From UBA8337 sp038143435 (GTDB lineage Bacteria; Pseudomonadota; Alphaproteobacteria; RS24), in the NCBI GenBank assembly GCA_038143435.1, contig JAYQLX010000004.1, positions 1-64,000 on the forward strand: a stretch of DNA of 64,000 nt, read 5' to 3'. A program made the position numbers and the translations under genes. The stretch's first letter is position 1, and every line of letters begins with the position of its first letter. Shown one piece after another: positions 1 to 8,096 of the stretch. The notes under the pieces are model-generated. The model was given only the letters and a program-made list of their open reading frames with translations, made no database searches and was not told the origin of the DNA.

Positions 1-2
1 AG

Positions 3-671
3 TTGGCCAAACCCGATAATGGTTTTCTGACATTGCCCGATATGCAGATACGGATTGAAACCATTTGCACCGCAATTTCGACCCCGCTTATTGCCGATGC
101 AGATACCGGCTTTGATGACATTGGCGCAACGGTTCAGGCATATGAAAAAGCGGGCGCAGCGGGTATTCAAATCGAAGATCAGCAAGCGCCGAAAATTTGC
201 GGTCACATTCCCGGTCGCGAAGTCATTGCGTGCGCGGACGCGGTCGCAAAAATCACTGACGCCGTGACGGCACGCCAAGATGACGACTTCCTGATTGTCG
301 CGCGCACCGATGCACGCGAGCAAAACGGCATTGACGAGGCGATTGAGCGCGGTCGTCTTTTTGCCGAAGCGGGGGCTGATATTCTGTTTATTGAGTCGCC
401 GGAAAGCGAAGAGGAATTTCGTCAAATCGGGGCCGCTTTGGGCGATATGCCCCTGCTGGCCAATATGGTTGAAGGCGGTCGTAGTCCGCTCATCCCCCGC
501 GCGAAACTGGTTGAGATGGGGTTCAATTTCATCATTTATCCGGTTGCTGCGATGGCCGCATCAGCGGCGGCGTTGGATGTGGCTTATCACCACTTGCGTG
601 ATGGCGAACCGAGCGGCCAACGCGTCAGCTTTCAAGAACTGAGCCGCATGGTCGGCTTTCCCGAAAAATAA
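3..671 (+). CDS. Isocitrate lyase/PEP mutase family protein (5' end outside window)
   Basis: The first 223 codons visible encode the C-terminal three quarters of a TIM-barrel enzyme of the isocitrate lyase/phosphoenolpyruvate mutase superfamily. Seen: the DADTGF metal-site strand near residue 33, the GIQIEDQ strand, a KICGH loop corresponding to the KKCGH/KRCGH catalytic-cysteine loop of lyases, then IVARTDA and the FIESPES strand. The cysteine loop argues for a C-C lyase (methylisocitrate lyase, dimethylmalate lyase or an oxaloacetate-acting relative) rather than a phosphonate mutase. The exact substrate cannot be fixed. No start codon with a ribosome site is in the window, and family members carry about 50 more residues at the N terminus, so the gene begins upstream. 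Confidence 0.85.
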   Translation: MAKPDNGFLTLPDMQIRIETICTAISTPLIADADTGFDDIGATVQAYEKAGAAGIQIEDQQAPKICGHIPGREVIACADAVAKITDAVTARQDDDFLIVARTDAREQNGIDEAIERGRLFAEAGADILFIESPESEEEFRQIGAALGDMPLLANMVEGGRSPLIPRAKLVEMGFNFIIYPVAAMAASAAALDVAYHHLRDGEPSGQRVSFQELSRMVGFPEK

Positions 672-735
672 TCTCTAAGCGCTTGCGCCTATGGCGAAAA
701 GCCGCTTATTGTGCGCCGCATCTTGGGAGCTATTC

Positions 736-1164
736 ATGACCGATACACCACCACAGCTTGAGGGCTGGACCAAATGGGGCGGCGCAGAACCGTTTGAAGA
801 CCATGTCGGGCCGTTTTTTATGAAACTGGACCCTGAGGGCGGTCAGCATTTATCGGCCTTTGTTTGCGAGAAGCGCCACCTCAATGGTGGCGATTTTCTG
901 CATGGCGGCATGTTGATGAGCTTTGCCGATTACGCGCTTTTCGTTATCGCGCATGATGCGTTGGAAAACGAACATTCGGTCACCGTGTCTTGCCAAACCG
1001 ATTTTTTGAAAGGCGCAGCGCCGCTGGGTGAATGTGTTTATGCCAAAGGCGAAGTCACGCGCAATACGCGTTCTTTGATTTTCATTCGGGGTGAGATTTT
1101 TGTCGGCGACGACACGCTGGCGACGTTTAACGCCATTTTGAAGAAAATCGCAGTGCGCGGCTAA
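736..1164 (+). CDS. PaaI-type hotdog-fold acyl-CoA thioesterase
   Basis: A 142-residue protein of the PaaI/4HBT hotdog family, which hydrolyses acyl-CoA thioesters in the cytoplasm. Seen: the helix-entry motif LHGGMLMSFAD with the HGG signature and the acidic residue expected at the active site, followed by the VSCQTDFLKGA strand and the final strands ending in ATFNAILKK. The ATG at 736 is chosen because GGGAG lies six bases upstream; an in-frame start at 691 has no such site and would add an unconserved stretch. Its TAA stop shares bases with the stop of tgt on the other strand. The natural acyl-CoA substrate is unknown. Confidence 0.85.
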   Translation: MTDTPPQLEGWTKWGGAEPFEDHVGPFFMKLDPEGGQHLSAFVCEKRHLNGGDFLHGGMLMSFADYALFVIAHDALENEHSVTVSCQTDFLKGAAPLGECVYAKGEVTRNTRSLIFIRGEIFVGDDTLATFNAILKKIAVRG

Positions 1165-2288
1165 AGCGGCTCCAAATCACCGGCTTTTTGCTTTTCGTAA
1201 AATTCGGCGCGGAAATCTTCAAACTTTCCTGCCTCAATGGCGGCGCGCATGGCCGCCATCAATTCCTGATAAAACGCCAAATTGTGCCAGCTTAACAACA
1301 TGGCGCCGAGATATTCGCCGCAGCGATTGAGATGATGCAAATAAGCGCGGCTATAGCGGCTTGAGGCTTCGCAGGCCATGCCTTCATCAAGCGGGCGCGG
1401 GTCATTGGCATGGCGCGCATTGCGAATGTTCACCTTGCCGCGCCATGTATAGGCCGTGCCGTGACGACCGGCGCGGGTCGGCATGACGCAATCAAACATA
1501 TCGACACCGCGCGCCACCGCTTCAACCAAATCTTCCGGCGTGCCGACACCCATGAGATAGCGTGGTTTATCTTGCGGCAGAACCGGTGTGGTGAAATCCA
1601 GCACTTGCAGCATGGTGTCGTGCCCCTCACCGACCGCCAAGCCGCCAACCGCATAGCCGTCAAAGCCGATATCTTGCAAAGCGGCGGCGCTTTGATGGCG
1701 CAAATCTTCATAAACGCCGCCCTGCGCTATGCCGAACAGCGCATCGCCTTCACCGGCATCATATTCGCCAAAGGCTTTTTTGCTGCGCGCGGCCCAACGC
1801 ATGGAAAGCTGCATGGAAGACTCGGCCTGTTCATGTGTGGCCGGAAACGGCGTGCACTCATCAAGCACCATGCGGATATTAGCACCCAGCAATGTCTGAA
1901 TTTCGATGCTGCGCTCGGGCGTCAGCATATGCTCACTGCCATCAAGATGGCTTTGAAACTGCACCCCGTCCTCGCTCATTTTCGCAAGTTTCGACAGCGA
2001 CATCACCTGAAAGCCGCCACTGTCTGTTAAAATCGGCCCGTCCCATTGCATGAAATCTTGAAGCCCGCCAAGCGCTGCCACTTCCTCAGCGCCCGGGCGC
2101 AGCATCAGGTGATACGTATTGCCGAGCACAATATCCGCGCCCAATTCGCGCACTTGGTCAGGATACATCGCCTTCACCGTGGCGGCTGTGCCGACCGGCA
2201 TGAAAGCCGGCGTGCGAATTGTGCCGCGCGGCGTTTCAATCTCGCCGCGCCGCGCCGTGCCATCTGTGTTCATCAACGTGAATTTCAT
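1161..2288 (-). CDS. tgt: Queuine/preQ1 tRNA-ribosyltransferase (TGT) with degenerate zinc site
   Basis: Exchanges guanine 34 of GUN-anticodon tRNAs for preQ1. The 375-residue product shows the active-site DSGGFQVMS near residue 94, GGLAVGE, the nucleophile segment MFDCVMPTRAGRHG, and the late WHNL histidine. The zinc-binding segment, normally CxCxxC, instead reads as Met-Ala-Cys-Glu-Ala-Ser, so two of three cysteines are gone although fold and catalytic aspartates are kept. The ATG at 2288 overlaps the queA stop as ATGA, indicating translational coupling. QueA acts immediately after TGT in queuosine synthesis. Identity is secure; activity with an incomplete zinc site is open. Confidence 0.95.
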   Translation of the reverse strand: MKFTLMNTDGTARRGEIETPRGTIRTPAFMPVGTAATVKAMYPDQVRELGADIVLGNTYHLMLRPGAEEVAALGGLQDFMQWDGPILTDSGGFQVMSLSKLAKMSEDGVQFQSHLDGSEHMLTPERSIEIQTLLGANIRMVLDECTPFPATHEQAESSMQLSMRWAARSKKAFGEYDAGEGDALFGIAQGGVYEDLRHQSAAALQDIGFDGYAVGGLAVGEGHDTMLQVLDFTTPVLPQDKPRYLMGVGTPEDLVEAVARGVDMFDCVMPTRAGRHGTAYTWRGKVNIRNARHANDPRPLDEGMACEASSRYSRAYLHHLNRCGEYLGAMLLSWHNLAFYQELMAAMRAAIEAGKFEDFRAEFYEKQKAGDLEPL

Positions 2289-3334
2289 GCGCCCTTCCGC
2301 TCCAGCAAACACGCGTCGCCGTAAGAATAGAAACGATACGCTTCAGCAATAGCATGAGCATAGGCGGCTTGCATCTCTTCAAGCCCCGAAAAGGCCGAAA
2401 CCAGCATGAACAAGGTTGAGCGCGGCAGGTGAAAATTGGTTAGCAGCATATCGGCGGCGCGAAACCGATAACCCGGCGAGATGAAAATATCGGTGACATC
2501 TTCATAGGCCTGCACAATACCGTCTTCGCTTGTCGCGCTTTCAATCAACCGCAATGAAGTTGTGCCGACACAAACAATGCGCCCGCCGTTTTCCTTAACC
2601 TTATTCAAAGCGTCGGCGGTGTCTGGCGTCACTTGGCCCCATTCGCCATGCATTTTGTGGTTCTCAATATTTTCAACTTTGACCGGCAAAAACGTGCCCG
2701 GCCCGACATGCAGCGTCACCTCGTGAAAGCTCACGCCTTGCCTCTTCAGTGCCTCGACCAGCGCGGGCGTGAAGTGCAAACCGGCAGTCGGCGCAGCGAC
2801 CGCACCTTCCTCGCGCGCAAACAAGGTTTGATAATCATCATTATCTTGCGCGTCAGGCGCGCGTTTTCCAGCAATATAAGGCGGCAGCGGCATAGTGCCA
2901 AGCTCGGCCAAGCTGGTTTCCATCGCGTCCGGCGGCAGTCGGAAAACAAGCCGCGCCGCGCCCTCTTCACGCTCGGAGACCTCGGCCTCAACACCGCGAA
3001 AGTCTATAATATCACGGTCTTTGACCTTTTTTGCCGGTTTCATAAAGCAGCGCCAATCGACCGGCCCCAATCTTTCGATCAGGGTAATCTCAATTTTTGC
3101 GCCCTCGCCGTCGGTGCGCAAGCGCTTGCCGATAAGCCGCGCCGGAATGACTTTGGTGGTATTGACGACAAGCGCATCACCGGCACGCAAAAGCTGCGGC
3201 AAGTCACGCACGCTTTTATCGGCCCTGTAAGCCGCCGCCGGAATGTGCAACAGCCGCGCTGTGTCGCGCGGCTGTGCGGGTCTCAAAGCAATCAGACTTT
3301 CCGGCAGGTCAAAATCGAAATCATCGACCTGCAT
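2285..3334 (-). CDS. queA: S-adenosylmethionine:tRNA ribosyltransferase-isomerase
   Basis: Transfers and isomerises the ribose of SAM onto preQ1-34 of tRNA to give epoxyqueuosine. At 349 residues it has the usual family length. Seen: N-terminal FDLPESLIALRP, the RLIGKR strand, AAPTAGLHFT, the HVGPGTFLPV loop, VGTTSLR and the C-terminal FYSYGDACLL signature. It lies six bases after the cyclophilin gene stop and overlaps tgt by four bases, so the two queuosine enzymes are made from one transcript, probably starting at gyrA. Confidence 0.97.
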   Translation of the reverse strand: MQVDDFDFDLPESLIALRPAQPRDTARLLHIPAAAYRADKSVRDLPQLLRAGDALVVNTTKVIPARLIGKRLRTDGEGAKIEITLIERLGPVDWRCFMKPAKKVKDRDIIDFRGVEAEVSEREEGAARLVFRLPPDAMETSLAELGTMPLPPYIAGKRAPDAQDNDDYQTLFAREEGAVAAPTAGLHFTPALVEALKRQGVSFHEVTLHVGPGTFLPVKVENIENHKMHGEWGQVTPDTADALNKVKENGGRIVCVGTTSLRLIESATSEDGIVQAYEDVTDIFISPGYRFRAADMLLTNFHLPRSTLFMLVSAFSGLEEMQAAYAHAIAEAYRFYSYGDACLLERKGA

Positions 3335-3340
3335 GAGCGC

Positions 3341-3877
3341 TTAGTCTTCCAAACGCATGGAAATGATTTTATCGGGGTCTGCCGGCGGCTCGCCTTTGGC
3401 AATCGCATCAATATGCTCCATGCCCTCGGTCACTTCACCGAACACCGTATATTGGCCGTTCAGCCATGTTGCATCATCAAAGCAGATAAAGAACTGGCTG
3501 TTCGCGCTGTCGGGATGTTGCGAACGAGCCATGCCCAAAGTGCCGCGCTTAAACGGTTCGCTGGAAAATTCAGCGCGCAAATCAGGATAATCGGATCCGC
3601 CCATGCCGGTACCAGTCGGGTCACCGGTTTGCGCCATAAATCCGTCAATTACGCGGTGAAAAATAATACCGTCATAAAACTGTTCACCAATCAGCGTTTT
3701 GATGCGCTCGACATGATTGGGGGCCACGTCCTCGCGCAGTTTGATTTTCACGGTTCCGGTTTTCAATTCCAACAACATGACTGACTCCTTTTTGCTGGCG
3801 GCATGTGCCTTTTCCCACGGCGTAAACGGCACGACAAGCAAGCCCATCAACACAGACATAGCGATAACGTAACGCAT
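3341..3877 (-). CDS. Cyclophilin-type peptidyl-prolyl isomerase with signal peptide
   Basis: A 178-residue cyclophilin that catalyses cis-trans isomerisation of Xaa-Pro bonds. Residues 1-27 form a typical Sec signal peptide ending AHA, so the enzyme should act in the periplasm. The catalytic domain shows FHRVIDGFMAQTGD, the GMARSQ strand, NSQFFICF and YTVFGEV. The start at 3877 is supported by TAGGAGGT five bases upstream; an internal methionine would give a cytoplasmic form but has no such site. It lies in the gyrA-coaD-ppi-queA-tgt run, where related genomes often carry a cytoplasmic and an exported paralogue side by side; only one is present here. Confidence 0.93.
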   Translation of the reverse strand: MRYVIAMSVLMGLLVVPFTPWEKAHAASKKESVMLLELKTGTVKIKLREDVAPNHVERIKTLIGEQFYDGIIFHRVIDGFMAQTGDPTGTGMGGSDYPDLRAEFSSEPFKRGTLGMARSQHPDSANSQFFICFDDATWLNGQYTVFGEVTEGMEHIDAIAKGEPPADPDKIISMRLED

Positions 3878-3906
3878 GAGGACCTCCTATTAAGTATTTG
3901 TATTAA

Positions 3907-4383
3907 TTATAATTCGTCTAAAACCGAGCGTGGCACAAACGGGCTGATATCGCCCCCCATAGCGAGGATTTGACGAACCAAAGTAGAGGAAACAAAGCTG
4001 ACCTCAGGCGCGGCCGGCAAGAAAACCGTCTCGATTTCAGGTGCCATAGAGCGGTTCATAGAGGTCATTTGTGCTTCATATTCATAATCGGCAGCGGTTC
4101 TTAGGCCGCGCAGAATAATGTTCGCGCCCTGTTTGCGCGCCACATCTACCAGAAGCTCATCAAAGGCGATGACTTCAAGCTCCACCTTGTTTTGCTTGGC
4201 AACTGAGGTTGTCTCGGCCTCAATCATTTTCTGTCGTTGCTCGAAAGAGAATACCGGCGTTTTGGTGGCACTGATGCCGATGCCGACAATCAACTTATCG
4301 ACCAGCCCGAATGAGCGCTTGATAATGTCAACATGCCCGTTGGTAATCGGGTCAAAGCTGCCCGGATATAGCCCTACACGCAT
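3907..4383 (-). CDS. coaD: Phosphopantetheine adenylyltransferase
   Basis: Fourth step of coenzyme A synthesis: ATP plus 4'-phosphopantetheine to dephospho-CoA. The 158-residue product shows the nucleotide-binding GSFDPITNGH motif at residues 8-17, the RGLRTAADYEYE segment that contacts phosphopantetheine, and the SSTLVR (ISSTxxR) motif near residue 128. Length is normal for the family. Once the gyrA frameshift is corrected, the gene begins three bases after the gyrA stop, so the two are almost certainly cotranscribed. Confidence 0.97.
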   Translation of the reverse strand: MRVGLYPGSFDPITNGHVDIIKRSFGLVDKLIVGIGISATKTPVFSFEQRQKMIEAETTSVAKQNKVELEVIAFDELLVDVARKQGANIILRGLRTAADYEYEAQMTSMNRSMAPEIETVFLPAAPEVSFVSSTLVRQILAMGGDISPFVPRSVLDEL

Positions 4384-4386
4384 TTA

Positions 4387-7364
4387 TCAACTCTCCTCGC
4401 CCGTTTCACCGTCATCAGCAGCTTCATCGCTTTCTGCGGGCGCCTCTGTATCTTCAACCGCATCTTCGACTTCTGCTTCAACTTCCTCATCGTCTTCGGA
4501 AGCATCCCCAAATGGGCAACCGATACAACCTTCGCGTCATCATCGGTTTTGAAAATTGTGACACCCTGCGTATTGCGTCCGGCAATGCGAATATCATCAA
4601 TTGGGCAGCGAATAAGCGTGCCGCCATTGGTCACCAGCATAATCTGATCGCTTTCCTCAACCGGAAACGCCGCTATCAGGTCGCCATTGCGCTCAGACAG
4701 CGTCATGGCAATAATGCCCTTACCGCCGCGCCCTGAGACGCGATATTCATAGGCCGATGAGCGTTTGCCATAGCCGTTTTCACTGACTGCGAGAATAAAC
4801 TGCTCTTTCGCACCCATTTCAGCATAGCGTTCGGGCGACAAAGCAACTTCTTCAGTGGTCTCGGTATCCTCATCAACCGCTACTTCTTCGACAGCCCCGT
4901 CTTCTCCGGCCTCAGCGCGGCGCATGGCGGCCGCGCGCTTCAGATAGGTTGAGCGCTCTGCCGGTGTCGCATCACTATGGCGTAAAATGGCCAATGAAAT
5001 CACACTGGCACCCTCATCAAGCTTAATGCCGCGCACGCCGGTTGAATTACGGCTACGGAACACGCGCACCTTATCGACAGGGAAGCGAATGGCGCGACCG
5101 CTGGAACTGGTCAGCAGTACATCATCATTTTCATTACAGGTTTCGACACCGATAATTCGCTCGCCTTCGCTCGGTTTCATGGCAATTTTGCCATTGCGGT
5201 TAATCTGCACGAAGTCAGACAAGTCATTGCGGCGCACATTGCCGAAACTGGTGGCGAACATGACATTCAAATCGGCCCAGCTTTCTTCATCAGAGGGCAG
5301 CGCCATAATATCGGCAATGGTTTCGCCTTCATCAAGCGGCAGCAGATTGACCAGCGCCTTGCCTTTTGATGTAGGGCTACCGGCAGGCAGCTTCCATACC
5401 TTCATTTTATAAACAATGCCGGTGGTTGAGAAAAACAGTACCGGCTGGTGCGTATTGGCGACAAAAATACGGCTGACGAAATCTTCGTCTTTGGTCGCCA
5501 TACCGGCGCGGCCTTTGCCGCCGCGTCGTTGCGCGCGATAGGTAGAAAGCGGCACACGCTTGATGTATCCGGCATGGCTCACCGTCACCACCATATCTTC
5601 TTGCGGTATCAGCGATTCATCGTCGACTTCACCATCATCTTCGACAAATTCAGAACGGCGCGGCGTCGCAAATTCTTCGCGCACCGCCGCCAATTCTTCT
5701 TGAATAATCGCCATCACGCGGGCGCGGCTGCGCAAAATGTCCAGCAAATCAGAGATTTGTTCGCCCAATTCCTTCAGCTCATCGCCGATTTCATCGCGCC
5801 CCATAGCGGTCAGGCGTTGCAGACGCAGCTCCAGAATGGCGCGCGCCTGCGCCTCACTGAGACGATACGTGCCGTCATCGGCAACACGGTGTAGCGGGTC
5901 ATCAATTAATGCGACAAGCTCAGTCACATCTGTTGCCGGCCAATTGCGCTCCATCAATTGCCTGCGCGCCTCTTGCGGCGAGGGAGCTTTGCGGATAAGC
6001 GCAATCACTTCGTCAATATTCGACACGGCAATGGCCAGGCCGACCAAAACATGAGCGCGGTCACGCGCCTTATTCAGTTCAAATTTCGAGCGGCGGGTCA
6101 CAACCTCTTCGCGGAAAGCGATAAACGCCTCCAGCATTTGCCGCAAATTCATCAGTTGCGGGCGGCCATTATTCAGTGCCAGCATATTGGCCCCGAAGCT
6201 GGTTTGCAGCTGCGAGTAGCGATAAAGCTGATTGAGTACCACATCGGCCACAGCGTCGCGTTTCAATTCGACAACCACGCGCATACCGTGGCGGTCGCTT
6301 TCATCGCGCAGATCGGCAATGCCCTCAATGGTCTTGTCGCGCACCAGTTCGGCGATTTTCTCAATCTTTGAGGCTTTATTCACCTGATAGGGAATTTCCG
6401 TAATGATAATCGCTTCGCGGTCTTTGCGAATTTCCTCAACCGCAGCGCGGCCCCGCATGACAATCGAGCCACGGCCCGTCATCACGGCCGATTTTGAGCC
6501 GTTTTGACCGAGAATGAGCGCGCCGGTCGGGAAGTCCGGCCCGGGCACGATTTGCAACAATTCTTCGTCGCTCAACTCATCATTGACGATAAGCGCCTGC
6601 GCTGCATCGACCAATTCTCCGAGATTGTGCGGCGGCACATTGGTCGCCATGCCGACGGCAATACCATTGGCACCATTGACCAATAAATTCGGGAAACGCG
6701 CTGGCAGAACCACCGGTTCGCGCTCGGAATTATCATAATTGTCCTGAAAATCGACCGTGTCCTTGTCGATATCCTCAAGCAGCGCCTGCGCCGGTTTGGC
6801 CATACGCACTTCGGTGTAACGCATGGCGGCGGGCGGGTCGCCATCGACCGAGCCAAAATTGCCCTGTCCGTCCAACAATGGCAGGCGCATAGAAAATTCC
6901 TGCTCCATGCGCACCAAAGCGTCATAAATTGATTGGTCGCCATGCGGGTGATATTTACCGATAACATCACCGACTACACGGGCCGATTTGCGATACGGCT
7001 TGTTATAATCATATCCGTTCTCATTCATTGAGAACAAAATGCGCCGGTGCACCGGTTTCAGACCATCACGCACATCGGGCAAAGCACGTGAGACAATCAC
7101 GCTCATCGCATAATCGAGGTAGGAGGTTTTCATCTCCTCCTCAATGCTTATCGGCTCAATATCACCGTCATCTATCGGGGGTTGCGGCGGCTCACCGCCA
7201 CCTTTGCCATCACCGTTACCGGCATTGCCATCATCGCCACCCGCACCTTCTTCGGTCGGGGTTTCATTGGCTTCTTCTGCAACCGTTTCGGCCTCGATAT
7301 CGCTCTCGGTTTCGCCTGAATTTTCCGGTTCGTCGGTCAAATTAATGCTTTCACTTAAGCCCAT
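4387..7364 (-). CDS. gyrA: DNA gyrase subunit A, with acidic N- and C-terminal extensions and a frameshift near the 3' end
   Basis: Breakage-reunion subunit of gyrase. Seen: SYLDYAMSVIVSRALPD, the HPHGDQSIYDAL quinolone region (Gln where E. coli has Ser83), DGQGNFGS, AAMRYTE with the catalytic tyrosine, and a C-terminal beta-pinwheel with the gyrase box QRRGGKG. About 75 low-complexity acidic residues precede the conserved start, making it longer than usual (about 990 against 875-930 residues). As written, the frame ends at 4374 in a basic tail and overlaps coaD. Adding one G to the GGGG run near 4517 restores an acidic Glu/Asp tail ending at TGA 4387, which fits related GyrA tails and removes the overlap. 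Confidence 0.96.
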
Positions 7365-7418
7365 AAATCGGGTTTTTCAGACTTAAATCATAGCATAAAA
7401 CAAGGTCTCAGCAGAACG

Positions 7419-7443
7419 AAAAGCACAGCTGTTCACAGCTTTT
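7419..7443. terminator. Possible hairpin between ssb and gyrA
   Basis: A six-base inverted repeat (AAAAGC at 7419 and GCTTTT at 7438) encloses the palindrome ACAGCTGT. It lies 30 bases after the ssb stop and 55 bases before gyrA. Both arms end in A or T runs, so it could end ssb transcription. The stem is weak and GC-poor, so the call is tentative. Confidence 0.3.
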
Positions 7444-7472
7444 AAGCCATTGATTTTATTAAAAATTAAAGC

Positions 7473-7922
7473 CTAAAACGGGATGTCGTCATTGATTTCG
7501 CCGCCACCGCCGCCAACCGCTTCTATCGGGGCCGAATCATTGCTGACCGCTTGGAAATCACCGCCGCCATTGCGCGTGTCCAGCATGGTCATAGTACCAC
7601 CATAATTTTGCAGCACCACTTCGGTCGTGTATCGGTCATTGCCTTTATCGTCTTGCCATTTGCGGGTTTGCAGCTGGCCTTCAAGATAGACTTTCGAGCC
7701 TTTTTTCAAATATTGCTCAGCAATGCGGCACAACCCTTCGGAGAAAATCACCACGCGGTGCCACTCGGTCTTTTCCCGGCGCTCACCGGAGTTTTTATCG
7801 CGCCAGTTCTCACTGGTTGCCACACTCAAATTGACGACGGGGCGGCCATCTTTGGTGCTGCGCACATCAGGGTCAGCACCCAAATTGCCGACCAAAATCA
7901 CTTTATTGACGCTTCCTGCCAT
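7473..7922 (-). CDS. ssb: Single-stranded DNA-binding protein
   Basis: A 149-residue SSB. Residues 1-110 form the OB fold (start MAGSVNKVILVGNLGADPD, then TSENWRD and YLEGQL); the linker is glycine rich; the last residues DDIPF are the acidic tip that recruits repair and replication proteins. The start has GGAGA a few bases upstream. It is divergent from uvrA with 174 bases between, the arrangement usual in alphaproteobacteria. I searched that gap for the alphaproteobacterial LexA box (GTTC, seven bases, GTTC) and did not find one. Confidence 0.97.
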   Translation of the reverse strand: MAGSVNKVILVGNLGADPDVRSTKDGRPVVNLSVATSENWRDKNSGERREKTEWHRVVIFSEGLCRIAEQYLKKGSKVYLEGQLQTRKWQDDKGNDRYTTEVVLQNYGGTMTMLDTRNGGGDFQAVSNDSAPIEAVGGGGGEINDDIPF

Positions 7923-8047
7923 GATGTTTCTCCTTTTTGTTCTGTCACACTAGGTGAATCGACCATTAACGCCTATCGCTGTCACCCCGCGCATCGGTTA
8001 ATGCTGTGGATATATCATCCGCCTCGGTGGGGCGACGAAATGGCCTT

Positions 8048-8075
8048 TTGTCAAATCAGCAAAGAGGGCTAGATT
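8048..8075 (+). promoter_or_regulatory. Possible sigma-70 promoter of uvrA
   Basis: TTGTCA at 8048-8053 and TAGATT at 8070-8075 are separated by 16 bases, placing the likely transcript start about 15 bases before the uvrA ATG at 8097. The -35 box has one mismatch and the -10 box two. Confidence 0.35.
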
Positions 8076-8096
8076 GAAATTCTAACAGGAAACAAC

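Noticed and set aside
2633..3784. A 383-codon open frame on the plus strand opposite queA and the cyclophilin gene
   Set aside because: It is antisense to two well-conserved genes, has no ribosome site and encodes no recognisable pattern; it arises from codon bias.
7923..8096. Expected LexA-controlled SOS box between ssb and uvrA
   Set aside because: Only a single GTTC (in the ssb leader) is present; no GTTC-N7-GTTC pair could be found by reading either strand.
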